The position numbers and the translations under genes were made by a program. 64,000 nt of DNA, taken from positions 124,001-188,000 of the forward strand of contig NZ_QAOW01000004.1 of assembly GCF_003051005.1 (NCBI RefSeq), read 5' to 3'. The stretch comes from Rhodococcus sp. OK519. Its GTDB lineage: Bacteria > Actinomycetota > Actinomycetes > Mycobacteriales > Mycobacteriaceae. Under the pieces are notes generated by a model. It had not been told where the DNA came from, made no database searches, and saw only the letters and a list, made by a program, of their open reading frames with translations. Every line of letters starts with the position of its first letter. Position 1 is the first letter of the stretch. This document shows, in pieces, positions 13,877 through 21,881 of this stretch.

Positions 13877-13920
13877 AAAACGCCCCCGCACCTCCGGATG
13901 GAGGCGTGCGGGGGCGTTTT
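13877..13920 (-). terminator. strong hairpin terminator after ppm
   Basis: The arms (AAAACGCCCCCGCA and its exact complement) are separated by a short region that itself pairs through CCTCC and GGAGG. The minus-strand copy ends in a T run. It lies between the ppm stop at 13935 and the mbtH leader, so it should end the fxsA-to-ppm transcript before the NRPS unit. Confidence 0.85.
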
Positions 13921-13934
13921 CGGGGTGTTTCGGG

Positions 13935-14720
13935 TCAGGACCGGCCGAGCAGCGCCTTGACCTTGGAGATCCGATTCGTCACACCCCACCGGGTGACCTT
14001 GAGCAGTGCCTCGCGGACGATGTTGCCGCTCATCTTCGACTCGCCCAGTTCGCGCTCGGTGAACGTGATCGGCACCTCGGCGACCGTGAAGCCCTGGCCG
14101 ATCGCCCGCCACGCGAGATCCACCTGGAAGCAGTAGCCGTGCGACTCGACTGCGCCGAGATCGAGCGCCTCGAGGACCTCGCGCCGGTACGCCCGGTAGC
14201 CGCCGGTGATGTCCTGCACCTTCACGCCGAGCGCGATCCGCGAGTAGATGTTGCCGCCGCGGGAGAGCCACTCGCGGTGCTTGGGCCAGTTCACCACGGT
14301 GCCACCCGGCACGTAGCGCGAGCCCAGCACCAGGTCGGCGCCCGCGTCGACGCGGTCGAGGAGTCGGTGCAACTGTTCGGGGGCGTGGCTGCCGTCGGCA
14401 TCCATCTCGACCAGCACCGTGTAGTCCCGCTCGAGGCCCCACCGGAAGCCGGCGATGTAGGCCGCACCGAGACCGTTCTTCTCGGTGCGATGCATCACGT
14501 GGATGCGTCCCGCCTCGTCCGCTGCGGCGAGCTCGTCCGCGAGCGCCCCGGTGCCGTCGGGGCTACCGTCGTCGACCACGAGGACGTCGGTCCCGGGCAG
14601 CGCCCGGTGCAGCCGGCCGACGATCAACGGCAGGTTCTCCCGCTCATTGAAGGTCGGAATGATCACCAGTGTCCGTGCGCTCGGCTGGACGTTTCCCCCG
14701 GTTGGCGTCGCCGCTGACAT
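13935..14720 (-). CDS. ppm1: polyprenol monophosphomannose synthase (GT2 family)
   Basis: A 261-residue glycosyltransferase of the dolichol-phosphate mannose synthase type. It transfers mannose from GDP-mannose to polyprenyl phosphate, giving the donor used outside the membrane for lipomannan, lipoarabinomannan and protein mannosylation. The GT2 core is clear: [12 protein letters not shown] near residue 19, [10 protein letters not shown] near 48, and the metal-binding MDADGSH near 106. There is no C-terminal membrane domain, as in mycobacterial Ppm1. Its first 77 bases lie inside the 3' end of lnt, so the two are translationally linked. In M. tuberculosis the two activities are fused (Rv2051c); here they are separate overlapping genes. 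Confidence 0.94.
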   Translation of the reverse strand: MSAATPTGGNVQPSARTLVIIPTFNERENLPLIVGRLHRALPGTDVLVVDDGSPDGTGALADELAAADEAGRIHVMHRTEKNGLGAAYIAGFRWGLERDYTVLVEMDADGSHAPEQLHRLLDRVDAGADLVLGSRYVPGGTVVNWPKHREWLSRGGNIYSRIALGVKVQDITGGYRAYRREVLEALDLGAVESHGYCFQVDLAWRAIGQGFTVAEVPITFTERELGESKMSGNIVREALLKVTRWGVTNRISKVKALLGRS

Positions 14721-16362
14721 CGAGATCCTCCTCGCCGGCTGTCACCGGCACGTTCGGTGTGTCCTCCACGGGGCGGTCGATCCGCTGCTCCGCGTCCTTG
14801 CTGGTCGCCCGGTCACCCCTCCGGCTGCCGACGGCAGCGAAACCGAGCGCGACGGCTGCGCCCAGACACAGGAGATACTCCGGAATCGGGCCGAGCCGAG
14901 TTGCCAGCGTAGTACCGGTGCGCAGTGAGACCTCCGACACCAGGGCTGCCGGCTCGAAAAGCGGTGACTGCTGCGTCACCGAACCGTCGACGTCGATGAT
15001 CGCGCTGACCCCGCTCGTGGCCGCCACGACGACGTCGCGGCGGTGTTCGACGGCCCGCACCCGGGACATCGCCAATTGCTGGTAGGTCATCTCGGTGTCG
15101 CCGAACGTGGCGTTGTTGGTGGGCACCGCGATCAGTTCGGCGCCGTCGCGCACCGACTGCGTCAGCGCACGGTCGAACGCCACCTCGTAGCAGGTCGCGA
15201 CGCCCACCGGGATGCCGCCGGCGTGGACGACACCGTTGCCGTCGCCGGGCACGAAGTTGCCGGCGTCGTCGGCGTACGAGGAGAACTTCCGGAAGAAGTC
15301 CCGGTAGGGAATGTATTCGCCGAACGGCTGGATGATCCGCTTGTCGTGCCGCTCGCCGGGGCCGGCGGCCCCGTCCCACACGATCACCGAGTTGGTGGTG
15401 GTGCGGTCCGTGTTCACCAGCACGGCACCGACCAGGATCGGCGCGCCCACCGCCTCCGATGCCGCGGTGATCTCGGCGGCGGCGTCCGCGTTGCGGAGGG
15501 GGTCGATGTCCGACGCGTTCTCCGGCCACACCACCAGGTCGGGCTGCGGCTCGCGCCCTCCCGCGACGTCGTCGGCCAGCTGGAAGGTGCGCCGGACGTG
15601 GTTGTCGAGCACCGCGCGGCGCTGCGCGTTGAAGTCGAGCCCCAGTTGCGGCACGCTGCCCTGGATCGCCGCGACGGTGATGGTCCGGTCGCCGTCCGCG
15701 TCGGCGTTGACGTACGGCACCGTGGCGAGCGCGACGACCGACGCGCTGCATGCGACGAGCACCGGCCCGACGAGCGCGAGCACCGGCCGGCGACCGACCG
15801 CGGTCAGCGCGAGGACGGCCAGTCCCGTTCCGGTCAGGGCCACTCCGAAGCTGAGCAGCGGCGCCCCGCCGAGCGCGGCGAGCGGCAGTAGCCACCCTTC
15901 CGGCTGGCCGAAAGCGAGACGGCCCCAAGGGAACCCGCCGAACGGGACGGACGAGCGCAGCCATTCGGTCAGGCTCCACGCCGCCGCAATCGCGACGGCG
16001 ACGACCCACACGGGCGCCCGTAGTCGCGCCACCAGTACCGCGCCGAGGCCGAACAGCCCGATGAAGACGGCCTCGGCCGCCGACAGCGCCAGCCACGGCA
16101 GTGGCCCGACGTACACGCCGATCCACGGCAGCAGCGGGACGAGGAAGCCCAGGCCCGCGAGATACCCGTAGCCGAAGCCGGCGCGCAGCTTCCGTCCGCC
16201 GCGCCCGTAGCCGGTGAGGACCGCGGTCAGCAGCGCGATACCGACGGGTGCGAGGAACCACAGCGGCCGCGGCGGGAAGCTCGCGAACAGCAGCACGCCC
16301 GAGGCGACCGCGAGAACGGCGTCGCGCGCGGTCGCGGTCAGCGCGGTTCGGTCAACCCTCAT
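14644..16362 (-). CDS. lnt: apolipoprotein N-acyltransferase
   Basis: A 572-residue membrane enzyme that adds the third acyl chain to the N-terminal cysteine of lipoproteins. The N-terminal half has about six to eight hydrophobic segments. The C-terminal nitrilase-like domain keeps the catalytic Glu ([10 protein letters not shown]), Lys ([16 protein letters not shown]) and Cys ([12 protein letters not shown]). A further hydrophobic segment is followed by a hydrophilic tail of about 70 residues rich in D, E and R. I chose ATG at 16362; the frame extends 50 codons upstream, but that part is cysteine- and arginine-rich and overlaps the amidohydrolase. The chosen start still overlaps that gene by 11 bases. 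Several lipoproteins in this window (19385, 20195, 31370) are plausible substrates. Confidence 0.93.
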   Translation of the reverse strand: MRVDRTALTATARDAVLAVASGVLLFASFPPRPLWFLAPVGIALLTAVLTGYGRGGRKLRAGFGYGYLAGLGFLVPLLPWIGVYVGPLPWLALSAAEAVFIGLFGLGAVLVARLRAPVWVVAVAIAAAWSLTEWLRSSVPFGGFPWGRLAFGQPEGWLLPLAALGGAPLLSFGVALTGTGLAVLALTAVGRRPVLALVGPVLVACSASVVALATVPYVNADADGDRTITVAAIQGSVPQLGLDFNAQRRAVLDNHVRRTFQLADDVAGGREPQPDLVVWPENASDIDPLRNADAAAEITAASEAVGAPILVGAVLVNTDRTTTNSVIVWDGAAGPGERHDKRIIQPFGEYIPYRDFFRKFSSYADDAGNFVPGDGNGVVHAGGIPVGVATCYEVAFDRALTQSVRDGAELIAVPTNNATFGDTEMTYQQLAMSRVRAVEHRRDVVVAATSGVSAIIDVDGSVTQQSPLFEPAALVSEVSLRTGTTLATRLGPIPEYLLCLGAAVALGFAAVGSRRGDRATSKDAEQRIDRPVEDTPNVPVTAGEEDLDVSGDANRGKRPAERTDTGDHSDLQ

Positions 16363-17953
16363 GGACGGTGACCCCGCGGTGCACCGAGCGCACGCACACC
16401 GGCACGGGTGCGTCCTCCTCGAGGCGCGGCAGCGCCGGCACCCGCGACCGGGGGTCGGTGGACCAACGCTGCACGGAGTCCTTGGGGGCAGCGACGACGA
16501 GTTCGTCGGCATCCCACACGACGTACGACGCCGGAGCGCCTGGTGTCAGGGTGCCGGCCAGGCCGTCGCGCACGCCGCCGGCGCGCCACGCACCACGGGT
16601 GGCCGCCGAGAACGCGGCCCGCGGGGAGACGCCGCTACCCGGGGTGTGGTGGTGCACCGCGGCGCGCAGCATCGCCCACGGATCGACGGGAGTGACCGGG
16701 GCATCGGAGCCGAAGGCCAGCGACATGCCGGTCCCGGCGATCGGGGCGAACGCGTTCATCCGGGTCGCCCGCTCCGGGCCGAGGCGCTGCGCGTACATGC
16801 CGTCCGTGCCACCCCACAGTGCGTCGAACACGGGCTGCATGCTGGCGATCACACCCCAACTGCCGAGCCGCGCGGCCTGTTCCGGGGTGACCATCTCGAG
16901 GTGCTCGAGTCGGTGGCCGCGGGACGCGACGGCAGGACCGCCGAGTTCGGTGGCGACAGCCTGGAATGCTGCGACGGCCGTGCGGATCGCGTCGTCGCCG
17001 ATCACGTGGAAGCCGGCCTGGATGCCGGCGAGCGTGCAGGCGCGGACGTGCGCGGTCACCGCGTCGGCATCGAGATAGCGGTTGCCGTGGTGGCCCACGC
17101 AGTCGTGATAGGGCTCGAGGAGGGCCGCGGTGCGGGAGCCGAGGGCGCCGTCGATGAACAGGTCACCTCCCAGCGCGTGGGCGCCGGTGCGGGCCAGGAG
17201 TTCGGTGGCCGCCTCCGGCGAGGTGACGGCCTCGCCCCAGTAGCCGCGGACCTCGACGCCGTGCGACAGCCCGAGCAGTTCCCGGAAGTCGGCGAGTCCC
17301 CCGATGCCGGGTCCGCCGCATTCGTGGACGGCGACGATGCCCTGCGCCGCGCAATGGTCGAGCGCGGCCGTGCGAGCCTTCGCGCGCTGCGTCTCGGTCA
17401 GCAGCGACCGGGCCTGGTCACGAACCAGGTGGTGGGCGTCTGCGGTGAGTGCGCCGTCGGGCGCGTACCCGGCGGCGGCCGTCAGATCCGGCACCGCCGC
17501 ACGCAGCGTGGTCGAGGCGAGCGCCGAGTGCGCGTCGATGCGGGTGAGATACACCGCGCGGCCGGGGGCGGCGGCGTCGAGGTCGGCGGTGGTCGGGGCC
17601 GCGTCGGACCACGTGCTGTCGTCCCAGCCCTGGCCCCAGATGACCGCGCCGTCGTTCTCGCTTGCGAAACGCCGCAGCAGGTCCAGGCATTCGGACCTGC
17701 TACACGCCGCCGTGAGATCGAGGCCGGTCAACTGCAGGCCGAGCGCGGTGACGTGGACGTGGGTGTCGACGAAGCCGGGAGTGACGAACGCGCCGTCGAG
17801 TTCGATCACCTCGGCGCCCGGGTGCAAGGCGCGTCCCGGACGGTCCTCGCCGATCCACACGACGGTCCCGTCGGTGACGGCCATCGCGGTGGCGTCGGGG
17901 GCACTGGGGCTGTAGATGCGGCCGTCGACCAACAGTTGGGTACTCACGGGCAT
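16352..17953 (-). CDS. YtcJ-like metal-dependent amidohydrolase
   Basis: A 533-residue member of the amidohydrolase superfamily, YtcJ/amidohydrolase-3 branch, predicted to hydrolyse a C-N bond of an unknown small molecule in the cytoplasm. The first metal motif is GFVDTHVHVTAL near residue 60; the TIM-barrel later shows GFHVIGDDAI, HRLEHLEM and the aspartate in LAFGSDAPVTPVDPW near 430. No signal peptide is present. It sits 12 bases downstream of fxsA and overlaps lnt, so it is probably part of that transcript, but the context does not reveal its substrate. The start could also be GTG two codons downstream. Confidence 0.85.
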   Translation of the reverse strand: MPVSTQLLVDGRIYSPSAPDATAMAVTDGTVVWIGEDRPGRALHPGAEVIELDGAFVTPGFVDTHVHVTALGLQLTGLDLTAACSRSECLDLLRRFASENDGAVIWGQGWDDSTWSDAAPTTADLDAAAPGRAVYLTRIDAHSALASTTLRAAVPDLTAAAGYAPDGALTADAHHLVRDQARSLLTETQRAKARTAALDHCAAQGIVAVHECGGPGIGGLADFRELLGLSHGVEVRGYWGEAVTSPEAATELLARTGAHALGGDLFIDGALGSRTAALLEPYHDCVGHHGNRYLDADAVTAHVRACTLAGIQAGFHVIGDDAIRTAVAAFQAVATELGGPAVASRGHRLEHLEMVTPEQAARLGSWGVIASMQPVFDALWGGTDGMYAQRLGPERATRMNAFAPIAGTGMSLAFGSDAPVTPVDPWAMLRAAVHHHTPGSGVSPRAAFSAATRGAWRAGGVRDGLAGTLTPGAPASYVVWDADELVVAAPKDSVQRWSTDPRSRVPALPRLEEDAPVPVCVRSVHRGVTVHEG

Positions 17954-17965
17954 CCAGTCTGCCTG

Positions 17966-18457
17966 CTACGGCAGCGCGCGGGGCCCCTGGGTCGGGGTGT
18001 CGGACCCGAAGTCGGGGTACACGTCCACTACCTCGCCGTCTATGACGGTCCCCCGTCGCGCCGCGGCGTTGCGGGACGCGAACTCGACACCGGCCATGGT
18101 CATGTTGGCGCGCTTGCCGGCGAGCAGGACCGCGACCGGGCGGAGTGCCCAGCGGGTGGGCGGCAGCAGCATCAGCAATCCGAGTACCGACGTCACCAGA
18201 CCCGGCACGAACATCAGCACCGAACCGGCGGCCACCATGGCGCCGTCGGCGACCGCACCCGTCGGGGACGCCTCGCCCCGCGTGGCCCGGCGGAAGCCCT
18301 CCATCACGGCACGCCACTGCGACTTGACCAGCACCATGCCCACGGCGGATCCGGCGATGAGCAGCAGAACCGTCCACAGGACGCCGATCGTGCTGCCCAC
18401 CCAGATCAGCACACCGACCTCCACGACGACGTAGAGAACGAACAGTGCGGCGATCAT
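17966..18457 (-). CDS. fxsA: FxsA-family inner-membrane protein
   Basis: A 163-residue membrane protein of the FxsA family; the E. coli member was found as a suppressor of F-plasmid exclusion of phage T7, and its biochemical role is unknown. The first hydrophobic segments run from residue 2 to about 48, the central segment includes GSVLMFVPGLVTSVLGLLML near 79-98, and a hydrophilic tail follows. The glycine-rich VPGLVTSVLGLLML motif is the family hallmark. AAAGGA lies just upstream of the ATG. It heads a minus-strand run toward the amidohydrolase, lnt and ppm. In M. tuberculosis the homologue (Rv2053c) is also near ppm1, so the linkage is old. Confidence 0.88.
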   Translation of the reverse strand: MIAALFVLYVVVEVGVLIWVGSTIGVLWTVLLLIAGSAVGMVLVKSQWRAVMEGFRRATRGEASPTGAVADGAMVAAGSVLMFVPGLVTSVLGLLMLLPPTRWALRPVAVLLAGKRANMTMAGVEFASRNAAARRGTVIDGEVVDVYPDFGSDTPTQGPRALP

Positions 18458-18669
18458 CGGTGATCCTTTCGGTGGCGCATGCCGCCGGGGTCCGGCGGAT
18501 GCTCTGTCTGGTCAACGATCGGGGACCCGAAAATGCTCCCACGCGGGATGACAGGCGTCGGAGTCGATGCGATAACGGTCTAACCCTAAAGTTGACGTAG
18601 AGAGTTTGGTCGTGGTGCAGTACCAGGACAGACCGGCTGGGAGGGCTGGTCATTCAGGGAGGAGTTCAC

Positions 18670-19317
18670 ATGTCACGACGTTTCGGGCGAACCGCACGCC
18701 GACTGGCCGTCCGTCTCACCGCCACTGTCGCTGCGGCCGCCGCGGGAGCCGTCGTGTTCTCCGGCGTTGCGAGCGCGGCGCCGGCACCGGCGGCACCCCC
18801 GTCGCTGCAGGGTCTGCTCGGCGAGCTGACCAAGACGTTGCCGCTGCCACAGGATCTATTGGGCGGACTGCTCGCCACTCCGGGGGTCACCGACCTCATC
18901 GAGGGCGCCACCGGTCAAGAGGTGGGAGCCACCACCGCGAAGGACTTCCTGTTCCCGGCACCGACGTTCGGATGCGGCGTCGCCGGCAACCCGATGACGG
19001 TCACCGTCGCGAGCGCGCAGTCGGGGCCGAACTTCCCGATCCCGCCGTGGATCGAGCGCGGCAACCTGCGCTTCCAGGCGCTGCCGGCGCACCTCGACCT
19101 CCCGAAGAAGTCGGATCTGCAGGTGGCCTGGTTCAACACGACAACCCTCGAGGGCGGCGTCGTCCCGCTCGATGACACGATCATGAACGTTCCGACGCTG
19201 TCGAAGACGGTCGCCACCGGCGAGGGCAACGTGCTGGCCGCGATGTTCGGTCAGGTGAGCTACGAGTCGGGCACCACCTGTACCGCGCTCGGCACGGTCG
19301 GACAGTTCACCGCATAG
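18670..19317 (+). CDS. secreted protein of unknown function, paralogue of the 61220 gene
   Basis: A 215-residue protein with a classical signal peptide: an arginine-rich start, a long alanine-rich core and a probable cleavage after VASA near residue 36. The exported part begins with a proline-rich linker, then has one Cys in FGCGVAGNP and another near the C-terminus (GTTCTALG), which may form a disulphide. The function is unknown. The core pattern Q-S-G-P, G-N-L-R-F, V-A-W-F-N, S-K-T-V-A-T-G-E-G-N-V recurs in the protein at 61220 in the same order, so the two are paralogues. A GGGAGGAG-like ribosome site precedes the ATG. It is divergent from fxsA and followed by a perfect hairpin. Confidence 0.85.
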   Translation: MSRRFGRTARRLAVRLTATVAAAAAGAVVFSGVASAAPAPAAPPSLQGLLGELTKTLPLPQDLLGGLLATPGVTDLIEGATGQEVGATTAKDFLFPAPTFGCGVAGNPMTVTVASAQSGPNFPIPPWIERGNLRFQALPAHLDLPKKSDLQVAWFNTTTLEGGVVPLDDTIMNVPTLSKTVATGEGNVLAAMFGQVSYESGTTCTALGTVGQFTA

Positions 19318-19328
19318 CTTTCCCACGC

Positions 19329-19370
19329 AACAACGCGCCCCCGCCGACGGCTCGGCGGGGGCGCGTTGTT
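19329..19370. terminator. bidirectional hairpin terminator
   Basis: A perfect 19-bp stem (left arm 19329-19347, right arm 19352-19370) with a CGGC loop. It lies between the convergent secreted-protein and lipoprotein genes, so it can end transcription from both sides. Confidence 0.85.
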
Positions 19371-19384
19371 CCATCGGCACACGA

Positions 19385-19993
19385 TCAGGCGCCGGAGGCG
19401 ACCTCTTCGATGGCATCGCAGAGGATGGTTCCCGCTGCCGCGGTCCATCGCGGTTCGCGGTCGATGCTCGTCGCGAGACTGTTGATCATGAAGGCCAGCG
19501 CTGTGTGGTCGGCGCTGACCGCGATCGAGAGGCCCTCCTCGCGCGTTCCGCCCATCCTGTGATGGCTCCCACCGGGGCCGGAGAACTGGATGTGGACGGC
19601 ATCGGTGCGACCGCCGTTCTCGGTCCAGGTGCCCAGATACGCGCGCACCGCGAAGTCCCTGCCCGGAAACTCGCCCCCGCCGTCGTAGTCGGCGAAGTCG
19701 CTGGTGGACACCTCGTAGTCCCAGTGCTCACCGCCGGCCCGCGGGTCGGTGACGTGTCGGCATGTGGTGGTGCCCTCGGCGGGCAGCAATGCCGCGCCCG
19801 CCCACGAGATTCCGAGTTCGAGGCGATTGCCGGTGACCGCATCGACGTCGGGCAGGTCGAGTGCGCTGCCGCGTTCCTGTCTGACGAATCCCGTATCCGG
19901 ACTGTCAGCCTCGCTCGACGAGCACCCCGTCACCGCCGCGGCCACCATCACCGCAGCGAGCAACGACACGATCCTGCACGGTCTCCCCACCAT
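19385..19993 (-). CDS. predicted lipoprotein of unknown function
   Basis: A 202-residue exported protein. The N-terminus has a basic start, the hydrophobic stretch SLLAAVMVAAAV and the lipobox V-T-G-C, so the mature protein should begin at Cys24 and be anchored to the outer face of the membrane. The mature part carries two further cysteines (TTTCRHV and TILCDAI) and is otherwise acidic and polar, resembling small actinobacterial DUF3558-type lipoproteins in general layout, though I cannot confirm a family. It is divergent from the DUF1254 lipoprotein gene, with about 200 bases between the two start codons. Confidence 0.8.
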   Translation of the reverse strand: MVGRPCRIVSLLAAVMVAAAVTGCSSSEADSPDTGFVRQERGSALDLPDVDAVTGNRLELGISWAGAALLPAEGTTTCRHVTDPRAGGEHWDYEVSTSDFADYDGGGEFPGRDFAVRAYLGTWTENGGRTDAVHIQFSGPGGSHHRMGGTREEGLSIAVSADHTALAFMINSLATSIDREPRWTAAAGTILCDAIEEVASGA

Positions 19994-20072
19994 GCCCCCA
20001 ACGTATCCGACTAATCGGACACCGGGGCGATGTCCCTCTCAGTGGGAGCCGACCTGGGATTCCGACCGACAT

Positions 20073-20089
20073 TAAGACAATCTGACTTA
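20073..20089. promoter_or_regulatory. operator-like repeat, copy 1
   Basis: TAAGACAATCTGACTTA, an imperfect palindrome. It is the inverted counterpart of the better copy at 20160 and lies in the control region shared by the divergent lipoprotein genes. Confidence 0.55.
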
Positions 20090-20159
20090 CACCGGCAGCG
20101 ACCAGCGCGCAACGGGAGGGTCATGCCGACGCCGTGTGCGTCTCGCGCCGCCTGCGAGT

Positions 20160-20176
20160 TAAGTCAGACTGCCTTA
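20160..20176. promoter_or_regulatory. operator-like repeat, copy 2
   Basis: TAAGTCAGACTGCCTTA; 14 of 17 positions are palindromic (TAAGnCAGnCTGnCTTA). It ends 18 bases before the ATG at 20195, so a bound protein would block early transcription. No candidate regulator gene is adjacent. Confidence 0.6.
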
Positions 20177-20194
20177 CGTCGAGAGAGGCATTCC

Positions 20195-21712
20195 ATGAAG
20201 ATTCGCTCCCGGTTCCGTATGACCGCCCTCACGGCCGTCGGCGCCTCGGCGCTGATGCTGCTCACGGCGTGCAGCGGGACGTCCGCCGCGCAGTCGACCG
20301 ACCACGCGCTCATCGACCCGTCGTTGTCGAACGAGCAGATCGCCGACCTGTCGGAAGAGGCCTTCTACTGGGGTCTGAACATCGCCGGTTACTACGAGCT
20401 GCGGCACGTCTTCACCGAACTCGAGGGACAGCCCGCCTTTCGGGGCATCAATCGTGTGCAGCCGCAGCTGAACCTGTTCGACGCGAAGACCCGGTACGCG
20501 ACCACGGTGAACGCATCGACGCTCTACTCCGGCGGCGCCTTCGACGTGTCGGACGGTCCCGTTGTCGTCGAGACACCCGCTGTCACGGACGGTCGCTACT
20601 GGAGCGTGCAGGCAACCGACCAGAACGTCGACTGCTTCTTCAAGGCCGGATCGCAGTTCACGGGCAACGCGCCGCAGCGCTACGTGATCGTCGGGCCGGA
20701 CTGGAAGGGCAAGCTGCCGAGCGGATTCCGGGGCACCGAGATAATCCGGGCGTCGTCGAACTCGTTCACGATCGCCGTGCGTGTCGCGGTCACCACCCGC
20801 GACGAGCAGGACATGGCCGGCGCGCGGCAGACCGTCACCGGGGTCCTCGCTGCGCCGCTGGCGCTGTGGGAAGCGAACGGCGGCAGGATTCCTCCGCTCG
20901 ACCAGCAGCCGATCGTCAAGGGTGACTATGCGACGTTCCCGCGGATGGATCAGATCTCCGACATCGGAAAGTCCATGACGCCGATCGACTACCTGCAACT
21001 GCTCAGCCTGTCCATCAACGATCCGTCCCTGACCCGGCGCACCGATTCGGTCAAGGAGACCGACACGTTGAACCGGCTGTCCAAGCTCGGACTTCGCGAG
21101 GGCACCATCTTCGAACCGGCCGACGTTTCCGAAGATCAGAAGGCCGCCATCGAGGACGGCTTCGCCCGCGCGCGCCGCGAGGCCAAGAAGGCGTTCGAGT
21201 CGTCGCAGGTCGATATGAACGGCTGGAGGCTGCAGTCCAGCCTGTTCTTCGACGACCTCGACTACGTCGCCAAGGCCGGCGCCGACGACGTCGCGTGGGG
21301 TACCCCGGTCCCGTACGAGTCGCACACCATCGCCTACGTCTTCGACGACAGCGCGGGCCGACCGCTCGAGGGCAAGTACGACTACACGCTCACGTTCGAC
21401 GTGAACGATCTGCCGCCGACCACCGAGTTCTGGGAGCTGCCGGTGTACGACTCGGCGGGCTATTTCATCGACAACCCGGTGAACCGGTACAGCGCGACCA
21501 GCGAGTTGCTGAAGGCCGGCGATTACGCCGTGGTCGACGGCAAGCTCACCTTCTACCTGCAGCCCGAGCGGCCCGCCGAACCCGAGAAGGCCCGCAACTG
21601 GCTGCCGACCTCGCCGTCGGACGGCTTCCAGCTGGCGGCACGGTTCTACGGCCCCACCGCGGGACTGATCGACGGCGGCTACGCGATGCCGCGCATCGTC
21701 CGCTCCTCGTAG
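20195..21712 (+). CDS. DUF1254/DUF1214 lipoprotein
   Basis: A 505-residue exported protein with a lipobox L-T-A-C near residue 25-28. The N-terminal domain (about 50-180: EEAFYWGLNIAGYYEL and DGRYWSVQATDQ) is DUF1254, and the C-terminal domain (about 380-505: YDYTLTFDVNDLPPTTEFW, then NRYSATS and the closing DGGYAMPRIVR) is DUF1214. Proteins of this pair are widespread and their activity is unknown. ATG at 20195 was chosen because GAGAGAGG precedes it and the lipoprotein signal starts there; the open frame further upstream lacks any signal and runs through the two operator-like repeats. A hairpin follows the stop codon, so it is probably a single-gene unit controlled through those repeats. 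Confidence 0.88.
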   Translation: MKIRSRFRMTALTAVGASALMLLTACSGTSAAQSTDHALIDPSLSNEQIADLSEEAFYWGLNIAGYYELRHVFTELEGQPAFRGINRVQPQLNLFDAKTRYATTVNASTLYSGGAFDVSDGPVVVETPAVTDGRYWSVQATDQNVDCFFKAGSQFTGNAPQRYVIVGPDWKGKLPSGFRGTEIIRASSNSFTIAVRVAVTTRDEQDMAGARQTVTGVLAAPLALWEANGGRIPPLDQQPIVKGDYATFPRMDQISDIGKSMTPIDYLQLLSLSINDPSLTRRTDSVKETDTLNRLSKLGLREGTIFEPADVSEDQKAAIEDGFARARREAKKAFESSQVDMNGWRLQSSLFFDDLDYVAKAGADDVAWGTPVPYESHTIAYVFDDSAGRPLEGKYDYTLTFDVNDLPPTTEFWELPVYDSAGYFIDNPVNRYSATSELLKAGDYAVVDGKLTFYLQPERPAEPEKARNWLPTSPSDGFQLAARFYGPTAGLIDGGYAMPRIVRSS

Positions 21713-21716
21713 CCGT

Positions 21717-21753
21717 GCGATCGTGGCGGGCTGTCAGAACCCGCCACGATCGC
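21717..21753 (+). terminator. hairpin terminator after the DUF1254 gene
   Basis: Two perfect 14-base arms (GCGATCGTGGCGGG and its complement) around a 9-base loop, starting four bases after the stop codon. No T run follows, as is usual for GC-rich actinobacteria. Confidence 0.7.
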
Positions 21754-21881
21754 CCAGCCGCGCAACAGGTCGGCCACCGGTCAGGTCCGGATGGCCGCCG
21801 CCGAGACGCCTCGCTCTCGATAGAACCCCGACAATTCCTGGATCGCCGACTGCAAAGCGCGGCACCGGTCCGCACTAGACT

